64,000 bases of DNA, from contig CM037832.1 of the NCBI GenBank assembly GCA_021234535.1, positions 9,927,575-9,991,574 on the forward strand. The letters run 5' to 3'. Of this stretch, positions 21,466 to 32,924 are shown one piece after another. The notes under the pieces are model-generated. The model was given only the letters and a program-made list of their open reading frames with translations. It was not told the DNA's origin and made no database searches. The stretch comes from Stichopus chloronotus (lineage: Eukaryota > Echinodermata > Holothuroidea > Aspidochirotida > Stichopodidae). Every line of letters begins with the position of its first letter. Within the stretch, counting starts at the first letter, position 1. The translations under genes were made by a program, and so were the position numbers.

Positions 21466-22966
21466 CCGACCTCACGACGCGTACGTGGTGTACCAATGTC
21501 CTCGGATGTTTCACCATTTTTCAAAAGAAGAGAAGAAGATATGCATGTGTATATGGAAAATGAAATTTTGGCAAGGGATCAGAGTGTCATTCGATCTTCT
21601 GGTTTGATAAGAATGTAGCTAATAGTCAAGACTTTATTATATTGAAAATTTCAAAGAAATTGTATGAGACATGCAAAGAGGAATTATGAACTCAGTCGCT
21701 CATTCGTTATGATTAAAAGATGGATCATTTGTAAAACATATATAATATATTCATATTATAAAAATCGGATGTTCATGGCGTCATCATCTTTTTCATATGA
21801 CGGCTACCACTCAGTTTAGCTTGTAGAGTGGGGACTGCTTACATTTTCGTGTAGGATATAGATTGCAAATTCAGTACATGCATTACTTGTACACAATTTC
21901 TGCTTATATATAATAGTCTTAACGGGTGGTCTGTTTATATGTCATATTTTTCTATTTAAGTATTTGACCACTTAATTGTTTCTTAAAGTTGCAGCTAATA
22001 GCACAGAATTTATTTTATTCTAAAATCAAAGACATTCTTTGAGGCAAAAAGTACTTATGGATCATTTATACACAAATTATGCTATATAGTAATGGGAAAA
22101 AACTAGTATCTTCATAACGTCACAACTTTCTTTCCAGGGGCAGGACCACTTAGCATTCCCTGTAAAAAGATAGATAATAAATATTGCTACATACTGTCAG
22201 AATTTCAAAGAAATCGTATGAGGCAAAAGGGAGTTATAAACTCAGACTCATATTCCTTCTAACAATGTAATGCATTATTTGTAACTACTTCACAAAATAC
22301 ATAGGTACTAAAGTCGCAAAATATATAGTTACTTAAGTTGTTTCACGCGTGTGGTCTCTTTGTTACGTCACTTTTTTCTTTATTTATTTGTGCACAGATT
22401 AGTAGTAAAACTAATATGTTCATTACGTCACAACTTTCTTTGCAAAGCCAGAACCACATAGATTTTCTTGTATGAGATAGATAATAAATATTGCTAGATA
22501 CTGTTAGAAGGTCAAAGAAATCATATGAGGCAAAAAGGAGTTATGGACTTAGCCGCACATTCATTATTCGTACATACTTCGCACAAAGGTATAAGTTGTC
22601 TCAGGTAAGGTCCCTTTGGTACGTAATATTTTTGTCTGTAAGCATGGGACCACTAAGTTCTTTTGTGTGGTTGTAGATGATAGGTATCGCTTTATAACAT
22701 TTGAAACAAAACGTATGAGGCAAAAAGGAGTTATAAACGTAGTCGCACATTCGTTTTATTTACTATGTGCATTACTTGTACATACATTGTAAGTACATAT
22801 ATGTAATGAAGGTGGCTCATGGGTGTGGTCTCTTTGTTACGTCATATTTTTCTCTGTAAATATGTGACCACTTAGTTCTTTCGTGAGTTTGTAGATGGTA
22901 GGTATGGCCTTATGATATTAAAATTTCAAAGAAACCGTATGAGGCAAAAAAGAGTTATAAACTCAG

Positions 22967-22970
<4 letters not shown>

Positions 22971-23060
<90 letters not shown>
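22971..23060. repeat. (AT)45 microsatellite
   Basis: This is an uninterrupted AT dinucleotide run of about 90 bases inside the tandem array. Confidence 0.97.
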
Positions 23061-23063
<3 letters not shown>

Positions 23064-23214
23064 CGATGAGGACTTCCAACCTACCCTTCATTAAGGACTT
23101 ACAACCTACCCTGAATAGAAACGTCCAGAGTTTTAATCTTCAGCTATTTTGAGCTGGTATTACTCACTTACTTCTGTTACAGCTGTTATTGTAATGTACT
23201 GACTTTGTATTATC

Positions 23215-23262
23215 AGTGTGCTATTTCGCCTTGACGATGTAAGGTGTATTCTTACGAAATAT
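23215..23262 (+). other. Possible Penelope-like element end with hairpin
   Basis: The sequence CTTGACGA (23230-23237), a 5-bp stem (GTAAG 23239-23243, CTTAC 23251-23255) and GAAA (23256-23259), followed by 'tattggcg', parallels the hairpins found at the ends of Penelope-like elements A and B. No coding part of such an element is left nearby. A short AT microsatellite follows at about 23342-23400. Confidence 0.4.
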
Positions 23263-23367
23263 TGGCGTAACATATTTTATTCATCATGAATTTCAAACTC
23301 ATCGCTATTTTCAGTTTTATTATTAGTATGTGGACCTCTCCAATCTTTGTATACATATATATATATG

Positions 23368-23399
<32 letters not shown>

Positions 23400-24139
23400 C
23401 ACGTTCTGTGCAGGGCCCGAACCACTTAGTTTTTCCTAAGTGGAAAGATAGAGAAGAGATAAGAGATAGAAAATAATATACTGTTCAAATTTCAAAGAAA
23501 TTGTATTAGGCAAAAAAGAGTTATAAACTTAGCGGCACATTTGTTTTGATACAACATATACATTATATATTATACATTACGTATACACAATATATATATA
23601 TATACACGTCGATTATTTGTACACAGAAGAGTAGAACTAATATGTTCATGACGTCACAACGTTCTGTGCATGGCCCGGACCACTTAGTTTTTTCTGTAAG
23701 AGATAAAAAATAAATATTGCTATATAGGCCTACTGTTCAAATTTCAAAGAAATCGTATGAGGCAAAAAAGAGTTATAGACTTAGCCGCACATGCGTTTGT
23801 TACATATGTCGATTATTTGAACACAGAATAGTAAAAAAAAAAACTACTACGTTCATGACGTCACCACCTTCTTTGCAGGGCCAGGACCACTTAGGCTTTT
23901 CTGTAAGAGAAAGATAATAAATATTGCTATATACTGTCAAAATGTCACAGAAATCGTAGGAAGCAAAAAGTATGATAGACTTTGTCGCACATTCGTTTTT
24001 GGAAGTACGTTCATTACTTTTCTTTCTGATAACGGCCGTTAAAGGCCTCCGTAATAGTCCATTCGGTCATAGCTGTTTGCTGTCTTCAACGATCAGGGGT
24101 ATCATCGCTCATCCACCTCAGAGACCTCTTATGAATATG

Positions 24140-25000
24140 TAAATTTCAATACCTTTCAGAAAATATTAATTATATGTTAAAAATCCTAACAAAATTTATG
24201 ATTTTGAAGGACTTTTTTAACATGTGTTTTGTATAGCGTTTTCGGATCCCTAAGCTGGAGGAGAGGGTTTTACCCCGAATGTAGAAGTTCCCTGTACAGT
24301 GGGTGTCTGAAAATAGCTACAAATAAGGTTAAAGGCTTCGCCTGTGTGAACATAAAACAAATTTTGAAGGAATCTTTCGGAAAATATTAATTAAATGGTT
24401 AAAATTCTAATAACATTTATGATTTTGAAAGACTTTTAACGTAAGTTTTGTATGGTGTTTTCGGGGCCCTAAGCTGGAGGAGAGGGTTTAACTCCGAAAG
24501 TGGAAGTTTCCTGTGGAGTGCGTGTCTAAAAATAGCCATATATTATGTTAAAGGTTCGGCCTGTGTGTAAGTAAAAGAAATTTTGTAGAAACCTTTCAGA
24601 AAATATTAATTATATGTTAAAAATTCTAACAAAATTTATGATTTTGAAAGACTTTTTTAACATGTGTTTTGTACAGCGTTTTCGGGTCCCTGAGCTGGAG
24701 GAGAGGGTTTTACCCCGAATGTAGAAGTTTGCTGTGGAGTTAGTGTCTGAAATTAGCCACAAGTAAGGTTAAAGGTTCGGCCTGTGTGACCGTAAAACAA
24801 ATTTTAAAGGAACCTTTCGGAACACATTAATTAATGGTAAAATTTCTATTAAAATTTTGAAAGATTTTTTAAATATGTGTTTTTCTGTAGTATTTCGGGG
24901 GCCTGAGCTGGAGCTTGATTTTACCCTGAATTTGCAAGTCTTGAAGCGAAGTGGAACGTTTCGGAAATGTAACTGTGCTACACACACTTAGATGGTTGAG
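24140..25000. repeat. Four head-to-tail ~220-bp repeats
   Basis: Units are anchored by 'cctttcrgaaaatattaatt' near 24155, 24375, 24595 and 24815. Each holds 'ctggaggagagggttt', 'accccgaatgtagaagtt' and 'aggttaaaggttcggcctgt' in the same order, with the fourth unit most diverged. No coding potential is apparent. Confidence 0.9.
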
Positions 25001-26940
25001 AAATGCAGGTACGGTAATTATTAATAACAGTTCAATATTATGTTAAAAATATCGTACTATTTTGAAAAATTCATACTTACGATAAATATAAATTTTAGAT
25101 TTGTGGCAGATATTGTCCTGATACAATACGTAGGCTGTCACAGATCAAAGTTTAAGAATATCAGAATATGATACAAAACAAGTTTCAAAACTCGTTAATC
25201 TGTCTAAATATGGTCCAGATTACAATCCATATTCGTTACTGATCAATGTTTAAGTACCATGTGGAGTACTGGTCCAAATCATATCAGAGTGTGATACAAA
25301 ATAAGTTTCAAAACTTCTAAATCTCAAATGTTGGCTAAATGTCCACCCCAAACTCTTAGCCTTTGTACACTTAAGTCAGTGACGATCCTTCAACAGTACC
25401 GTACACTCGTCATCTGATTAAATCATTGGGCGGATCCTAAATGCAAACATTACGGGTCCTCAGCTGGAGGTTACACCCATTATTCGAAGAGGTTACTACT
25501 GATGGAACGTGCGGCTCTCTTGACCGTGGTTGCATGCGTTGACGCAACCGTCACTTGAGAATATTTCTATCATCTATAGATTGTTCGATCAAGAACACAT
25601 AACATTACACCACTGTGGGGAAGACACGTAACAAATAATTATTGCACACGTTTATTTTAATCAATGTTTGAAGGCCTTAATGAACACTTTAGTACTAGGG
25701 CCTATAGTATTGTAGTGTGGGCCTGTGACTGTGAGTAGTAGGCTGTGTCTACTATAGGTCATGTCTGATAATCCTCACAGTTTCCTGATAACTTACTCCT
25801 GAAATTTACTAACTGAAAACTGAAGCAATGTAATTTGCGGTAGCTCTTTGAAGTACATTGCACCTGTTCCCCAACCATGGATGCTTAATAAAGCCGTAAA
25901 TTGCAGAGATGATTGTCACATATCCGTCCATGCTATAAGCAATACTGTAGTCAGTTAAGTTGAACTTGGTACATAGTCTACATTACAGTCTAGTCAACTC
26001 AAGCCGACGCGAGAGGTTTTAGCACAACAAATTCTTCAGGTCAAAGAGGTCATTCAAATTTTCAGCTGTATGTACAGCACTCCAGGCGTTTGGAATAAAT
26101 GTTGAAACTTTAAATGTGTCAAATCTTCATTGTATCCAACCAAAATGACAAAACACAATTTCAAAAAGTAGTTGATGGCGACACGTTATTTGCGATTACA
26201 AAAATGCATATTTAATCCAGATCCTTTTATAAATATTATATCATGCTAGCACGCCTCGATGTCATCATAGTAGGGCCTAATTATTTCCTCGGCGTACGTG
26301 TGCGATCACGCCTCGCAACTGAAAAAATCTCGCATCTAGCAGATTACATTGGCCACTAGCATTGTCACAAAGGAAAAATTTCCGTATGATTTGACGAACG
26401 CCGGTATAGGCTAGACCTTTGCGTTTCCAGTGTAGAAATCCAGGTCCCTGTAAATACCTCAAGTAAATCGGTAAGGAAGTTATCATCAATAAGTATTCGT
26501 TCTCAATTTACAATTTTACTTCCTAAAACCTGCCTAACCATCCAGGGAAATGTGTTTCTGTGCATTTTTTGTTTTACTGTTGGTCACGTAGGCCTAAGTT
26601 ACACATCGAGTTGTCCTAACCTACCATGCCTCACGTTGCTAGCAGTTACGCTTAGGCTCAACATTGCACTGTAGAGCGTACCGCGTAAGCTATTGTTGGC
26701 TGAAATTGAAAATATTCAAATTCTCTAATTGGACTACCTTATTGGTGCAACTGCTGAATACAAAGATCCAAACGCTTTCCATCATGGAACTGGAGGCATG
26801 TTTGATTAACATACCAAGAATTGACACAATAAGGTCAAGGAGAACAGGCTCACTCTGGCACCACAATCGTGCCCCCTCTTTGGACGTGGGCTCATTTGTG
26901 GAAGTGATATAGGGAAGTTGTCATTGCTTCGCTCGCAAAA
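25001..26940. other. No gene recognised
   Basis: A short repeat of 'gatacaaaacaagtttcaaaac' recurs about 125 bp apart (near 25170 and 25295). Otherwise I see nothing that I can assign. Confidence 0.45.
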
Positions 26941-26954
26941 AGCCCTTTGGGCCC

Positions 26955-27483
26955 TAATTTAGAATCAGTGCCCGGAAGTGATGCCGCTACGGTGTGTTGA
27001 ATGGTTTTTGTGCTGTTAAAATAGACTGAATGATGAATGGATCACATAGCCTAGTGTTAAACAGGGTTAGGGGATCGGGTTAGCTGTCATGATTCAGGGT
27101 TAGGGGATAGATACTTATTTATACTACATGAATATATAAATATTGTTACATGACTAGGTTGGAATAGGCCTAGGCCTATGTGTATTGTATGCATCTTTGA
27201 ACCACCAGGTTCACTCTCGTAGCGTAGTGGGTAAGGCGTAAGACTTTTAGTGCAAATATTACCTTCATGTCCTAGGTTTGAAGCCTCCTACGTCCTCATT
27301 CTCTTTCACTCTCACTAATAAACTTCTAACACTTCTTCTTGATATCTGACAGTAGTCCATTTCACAGAAAATTCACAACTTTGAAATAGGGAGGAGAGAA
27401 AAAAAAACTCGGAAAAAAATAAGAAACTCTTTTAGTTGTCTGATACCTTGTTGACGTCACTTCTGGTCTCTAATTCTAAATTC
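26955..27483. repeat. 29-bp inverted repeats bounding ~470 bp (possible MITE)
   Basis: The segment 26955-26983 matches the reverse complement of 27455-27483 at 23 of 29 positions (shared core ATTTAGAAT and GAAGTGA). The spacing and the non-coding interior fit an old MITE. The interior contains the tRNA-like sequence at 27214-27290. I could not define target-site duplications. Confidence 0.4.
27214..27300 (+). mobile_element. tRNA-derived SINE-like sequence
   Basis: A good RNA polymerase III A box (TAGCGTAGTGG, 27220-27230) and B box (GGTTTGAAGCC, 27275-27285) lie at tRNA-like spacing for a tRNA with a long variable arm. The sequences where acceptor-stem strands should lie do not pair, so it is not a functional tRNA gene. 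It is best read as the head of a tRNA-derived SINE or a tRNA pseudogene. Confidence 0.55.
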
Positions 27484-27574
27484 ATACTGCCCTTTGAGTA
27501 GATATGACCAATATTGTATTCATTAATTTACATGACATCAAAATCACACGTATTTACTACTTACTGATTTCCCA

Positions 27575-27715
27575 GAGCCCACTGGCAATAGATGTCATTG
27601 GGGTTGTAAGAACTGTGACAGACTGCCATCTCTGGCTTATGTAGAGCCTCCATCTGTTCTGGAAAATAAGATCGATCACCTTCTTCAATCTGCTGACTGC
27701 TCACCTATACTATAA
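27575..27715 (+). pseudogene. Cysteine-rich short open frame, unidentified
   Basis: Forty-six codons are open after an acceptor-like 'atttcccag'. The frame has four cysteines near its start/end in the pattern RCHWGCKNC...ADC, followed by 'VLENKIDHLL'. The Cys spacing is loosely reminiscent of the C-terminal Cys-rich domain found in P2X7-like and transposon-encoded invertebrate proteins, but the resemblance is weak. It could be an exon of an unseen gene or a relic. Confidence 0.2.
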
Positions 27716-28040
27716 GGCTTATCGGAGACACAATTTACACCATTTATGTTGTAAATTTCCTTAGTTTTATCACTATCAGGAATACTATTTACAATATTTA
27801 CATTTGCAGCGTTGGCATGTGCTAGGACTCAGCCAGACTGTCTGCTCTCTGTGCAAAAAAGATGCACCAGTACTAGTGTGAGACCTTCTGACAATTTAAC
27901 CACAGCTTAAAATTAAATCAGTCTCACCACCCTTCCTTTTAGGTTTCAATTGGGTCCTTAGCTCACAATCCTTTTTTCTTTCCTTTAGTGTTGTATCAGG
28001 ATTGATGTACACCTCATTCATATCTCCTAGTTTTTACTAC

Positions 28041-28283
28041 TCATAGAACTTTATGTTTTTGGTTGACAGAGCCAAGTTTCATCACGATTTTGTGATTACA
28101 TCCATCCCCATGAGGCTTGATTTTCGGCAGCCTGATAGTCGAGACCACATCTACTTCACTCGCTCCTAGCACATTATGAATCCATTGGTCAACAATCCTT
28201 TTATTTGTAGGAGACCCTTGATACAGAAGGGGGTTGCATAAGCCAGAGATACTGTCTGCGCCAGTTCTTACAGTAAGACCCCA
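28041..28283 (-). pseudogene. Short coding relic, unidentified
   Basis: An 80-codon stop-free stretch on the minus strand has protein-like composition ('GLCNPLLYQGSPTNKRI', 'IRLPKIKPHGDG', 'KIVMKLGSVNQKHK'). It begins and ends at stops, with no Met start and no clear splice sites. It looks like a fragment of a decayed mobile-element protein. I do not recognise the family. Confidence 0.25.
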
Positions 28284-29307
28284 TCAACATGTAATGCTGG
28301 TGGGCTCCACTAAATCAGTAAAGAACTTGTACCATTCGAATATACAGGTAGTCCATTTGTTGTTTTGAATGCTGGTGGCATACTACCATTAACCTTCTCC
28401 TTTGACTCACTCAATATACTGGCCACTTTTGTGGGCTGCTCATGTACAGTATACACAGTACCCAGTATGTCATATCAGGGATTTTCAATCACTTCCTTCT
28501 GGTTTACATACTATTGCACTCTTCAATAGCTAGCTGAATAAATGATAACAATAAACTTTCTGAAAAAGCAATTAATGTAAGAGCAGTTTAGAAGCCCTTT
28601 CCCTGAGGCTGAGCCACTCTACAGTAGCTGATGTGTACAGTTCTGTACAATTTGTGATGGTGGTGGTGTGCTACTTTCACAATTGGGCACCATAGACTCA
28701 ATCCTATGCATTGTGAAGAAAGAAAGACTTTTGTGGTAGCATTTAACCAATGTCTGACTTCAGTACGCGAACGAGTGCTCATCTGGTTTAAGTGCAGTTG
28801 TGTTTTCATACAGGCAGTCTCTCCTTTAGTTTCAGTCAGTTTCTCATTCTTCATGTTAGACTCCATCACAATGTTGGGACATAGCTGTTGTGAATTTTAA
28901 AACAAGAGTAATGAATTTGTACTAATTACTGTAATTGCAATAGTATTGCTTAGAATATGGAAAATGTAGAATACTGTGTGTTGATTTGAATCTTGCTCAT
29001 AATCTTTGCAGGGTAGTGTGTATGCTGCCTTATGGGGCCTTTCTTATTGCAATAGAAAATAAAAGAGGCATTTTACAGCATAACTTGCAAATACTGTTAC
29101 TAAGCTGCAACACAATGCAATGTTAGGCCTAAGCTTTTATATTTGTCTGTGAAAATGCTACCCTGGTAGTGATCTTGACTACCCAGTAGAACATCGGCAG
29201 GCGGGAATCCGGGTACCAGGTGAAAAAACTACTACAAAAAATTCTTAAGTCATCTTTGGCATGCTTCGAGTTGCCCTTCTAATTTTGCAACTATTTTCTC
29301 CTTGCAG
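28284..29307. other. COX4 upstream region, no further coding exon seen
   Basis: The COX4 coding sequence starts four bases after a 3' splice site, so a non-coding first exon and the promoter must lie upstream in or beyond this stretch. I cannot place them: no TATA box or CpG-rich segment stands out. Confidence 0.4.
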
Positions 29308-31593
29308 GGAAATGGCTGCAAACCTTTTGAGAGTATCGAGCAGAAGGGTAGTGGGTACCCTTGCCAGGAGGGAAATGTCAACAGCCTACGTTGACCGTCT
29401 TGACTATCCTGCCCCACCAGTACGCTACGTGGAGGAGGCTTCACTGACAGCAGAATCTAAAGCCCTTAGAGAAAAGGAGAAAGGAGACTGGTCAGCTCTG
29501 ACTGCTGAAGAGAAGAAAGCCTGTAAGTACATGACAAGCACAACAAAATTTAAGTCCATGTATGAAATAGTAAGGTGGACTACTTTTTTTGTGAACTTCG
29601 GCTGTTTCCTAAAGATTGAAACAAAGACATCCTAATACCTGTATACATACGTAGTAGTCAGCATTCTGTGTTCATGTGTGGGTTTTTTTAATCTTTTGAG
29701 ACTGAATGACAGATCATTAAATTCAATGGTTGCATTCACTTTTTCTGCGTGGTTCAGTCGCTGAACTTAAGTTCTTTTCTTTCTCAGCAAATGTTGGATT
29801 GTTCCAGTTGATGAGCATTTCTAGCACAGTAACAGCACAGGTACATATTGCATGGCACCTTAAAACAGCCATATTACCGACCTGCATGTATTTTGTAATT
29901 GTGGCAGCAATGAACAGAATGATGTGTCCACCACTCAGCTGTCATTCTGTGGAAACGGCACTGCAGTGGCTGTACAAAAAATTAGTCACTGAATTATTGT
30001 TGAATCATTGTTGATATATTCAGCATCTTTGTGGTGACCTGAAGGTTCTTGATGTATTTGGGCTAGGTTATATAAAAGTAACAATAGACCAGGCATATCA
30101 TACTGCATGGTTGGTAGACACACATTTAAGACAGAGATATCCAGTTCATGTGGAAGCTAAGCAGCACCTTTGCTACCCTTCAACTTTGCCCTCAGACCCA
30201 TCCGTGCCATATAAGCTATATCAAAGCGTACATATTGAGCTGTAGGTAACAATTTTCCTCCTTTTGGATCACAATCTTTTCTGTTTGTTTTTTCTTGCAG
30301 TGTACCGGCTCAGTTTCAACAAATCCTTCGCCGAAATGAACAGTCCCTCAGGAGAATGGAAGTACATCATCGGGGGCACATGTTTAGGTCTTGCGTTTGC
30401 TTTTCTCATATACGGTTTCCAGAAGCAATTTAGTAAGTAGATATCCCCTCTTTTGTTTTTTGTTCTTGTGGTCAACTTCTTTTTTGTTTGATTTCTGTTT
30501 GGTTCAGTGTTTGCTAAACTTTTGTGATCTGTTTACTGGAAACAATTCAATTTCCTTAAAAAGTATCAGTAATGCAAGAAGCATTAGCTTAAGTTTTGCA
30601 TGAGAGGGTGTAATCAGCTTGGGTAGGTTCAAGACTGTCTCGCAGGTAATTTGATCTCACCCTATGACTGGTCACAGGTAACCGATGAGCATTTCAATAA
30701 ATTTGTCGTATCCATGACTTGAAGTCATGACCAGATGGCAGTAAAACCTCATCTTAGAAGTGACATCACCTGCAAGCAGCGGGTGTAAAGCAAAATGCCA
30801 AGTACCTTCACACTCTTTACATGGAGAGTTTAATATAGACTGTTACCAACTTCTCGTCTCTCCATTTCGTTTTTACGTTTTGTATGATTGTAAGGTGTCT
30901 CTTCCTTTTCTGTTGCTACTCATTATGTTCATGGTCAACTTCTTGTTATTCATGTGGTAGGTATCGGCTGAGGGGGGCGGGGGTAGGCGTCCATCAGTCT
31001 CAGGAGACTATGGATTTGCACAATGACTGTCAAATGTTGAGCAATTGCTTGCGTGGATGAAATGCCTGATCCTGGAATGGTGAATCTTTTCACACTGAAT
31101 GGAGGTAACAGCTTCCCTGGCTGCTTTTTTCCTCTGACATGAACTTCACAGAAATTTAACCCCCTACTTGAGTTACTTAATGAGGCTGTGCAAAAGTTGA
31201 TAAATGCTCCCCTTTCTTTGCAACAAAAGATACTACTGTTGATAGCACAGATTTCAAATGAAGAGTCACTTCACATAAATTAAACAAGAATCAAGGAAAA
31301 GTGAACTCTACAAAGTTCTTCCCCAGCATTTGCAGGAGAATGGTTTATTGATGAAAAGAAGCGATCAAAACAGTCATTACACAAACTCCCTGATTTTAAC
31401 CTCTACACAGATATAAGTATATTCCACATCTAACTTTATTCTCCATTTCTTTACAGTTTCACCGCCGTTACCACCGACAATGACATCGGAATGGCAGGAA
31501 GCACAACTGAAGTACAACATCGCAATCAGGAACAATCCGGTCACAGGCCTGTCCTCAGAGTGGGACTACGGAAAGAATGCGTGGAAGAAATAA
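29308..31593 (+). CDS. COX4: Cytochrome c oxidase subunit 4 (three coding exons)
   Basis: This nuclear-encoded subunit of mitochondrial complex IV sits in the inner membrane and helps regulate the enzyme by contacting COX1. Coding exons are 29312-29522, 30301-30432 and 31457-31593, and the joins keep frame (one base, T, carried into exon 2; one base, A, into exon 3). The product is 159 aa, against 169 for the human precursor. Residues 1-22 form an Arg-rich mitochondrial presequence. The matrix part includes 'YVDRLDYPAPPVRYVEE' and 'LREKEKGDWSALTAEEKKAL'. One membrane helix spans about 92-110 ('IIGGTCLGLAFAFLIYGF'). The C-terminus 'GLSSEWDYGKNAWKK' matches the family end. The start is the ATG at 29312-29314, four bases after the acceptor at 29306-29307, which implies an upstream non-coding exon. 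All introns are GT-AG. Confidence 0.96.
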
Positions 31594-32924
31594 GCCCTGT
31601 GTAGCGTCCTCTGAGGTGCTCCTTGTGTATATGAGATGTTGTTACTTACAAGCAGTTTCAGAGCATCGCCACAGTGGGTGTCACCGCATCTGTTCAAATA
31701 GTATGAACTTCCTTCTGAGTATTAGAAAATTCAGTATATTTGTTGATCATTGAGGAGGAGAAAGACAGAAATGGAAAAAGAAAAACGAAACTGGAAATAG
31801 CTACTCACTGTGGCTGGTTGAAGAGTGCAACAGAGTTTTATGCTAGTATCTAATGTACTTTTTTGACCAACTTATTGATGTTTTGAAAAAGAAAAGAATT
31901 ATAAAGGCTTGTATTGAAAATAGGAAGTTTCTGTCTCCCTCTCTATTTGTTTCGGTTTGATGAAGATTCGAAAACACCGGCGGAATCCCCCCCCCCCTTC
32001 CCTTGTGCATCACTTAAATAATGGTACACACTCACAGATATAATGATATAATGATCCATTGCCTTTAGAACATCTACCTTCCCAACTGTCTGCAATTTGT
32101 TGTTCTCTTCCCCCCCCCCCCACCACCGCTAATTCTTTGTTCAGACTACTTTCATCAACTACAAGTTGTAAATGTGGTTTTCTGACTCCTTTTAAAGCCA
32201 TCAACAGCAATGCCATTTTCAGATAAGAAAATGAGGCAGAAAGTTACCTGGACTGTTTAGCAGGGGCCTCCCACAAAATTACATGATTGTATTTTTGAGT
32301 TCAATCCGAATCCAGAGGTAGCCACAATACAAATGCAATCCTACACTGACAGTTACCTCAGATTTGGCTGTTTTGCATAAATATGAGGCTACATTGTTCG
32401 ATTCTATCTGACAATCAGTGTGATGATGCAAGTAATGTTGAAATTTGCAGCGATCAGCTGTGGGCTTGCATGTGTGTAAGAAGGACCTCTAGTGTGGAGT
32501 TCATTGCAAGTTGGGGAGTGGTGGTAGAAGCCAGTGAATGTGACCACAACCTTTGTTGCCCTTTCGTGACTTGCATCACTGTTGTCTTGTAAAGAACTAT
32601 ACTAGTGGAAGGGTGCCCCACATTAGGTTGTTTACACCCCAGTGGAGGCATGGCTCAGGGACCATGGACCCCCAGCACTGATTTGTGAGGATCCCACAAG
32701 AGTGAAAGTGTGCCAGGAAATGGGTTATGTGGCGATGTAGGGGGTATTTTCACCAGGGGCAACATAAGGGTTAAGTGATTGGGGAGCAAGTATTTTCATA
32801 CATCTGTAATAGGACATATTATGCACGTTTAGAAATTTAGCAGGGTCTGGTCTAAAGGTCAAGCGTTTTTGTGCTCACCACGCAGGCAGGGCTATCCAAG
32901 CGAAACGCCACCTTTAGTTGGGGC
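31594..32924. other. COX4 3' UTR and intergenic DNA
   Basis: The COX4 3' UTR begins here. I see no canonical AATAAA within the first 350 bases; 'attataaagg' near 31899 is the closest candidate region. C runs lie near 31988 and 32110. No other gene is recognisable. Confidence 0.5.

Larger units (their letters stand above)
21600..24010. repeat. Degenerate tandem array, ~180-310-bp units, nine copies
   Basis: A core resembling 'tttcaaagaaatcgtatgagg' followed by 'caaaaaggagttataaac' recurs near 21648, 22030, 22203, 22511, 22690, 22925, 23490, 23742 and 23945. Between cores are shared blocks such as 'gtcacaactttctttgcaggg', 'ggaccacttag' and 'agataataaatattgct'. Spacing is irregular because other sequence (the AT run at 22971 and a Penelope-like end near 23225) has been inserted. 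Confidence 0.85.

Noticed and set aside
27214..27300. Functional tRNA gene
   Set aside because: The A and B boxes are good, but the flanking sequences cannot form an acceptor stem and the T stem is mismatched.
27575..27715. P2X7-like C-terminal cysteine-rich domain
   Set aside because: Only a loose cysteine pattern over 46 residues is visible, too weak to name the family.
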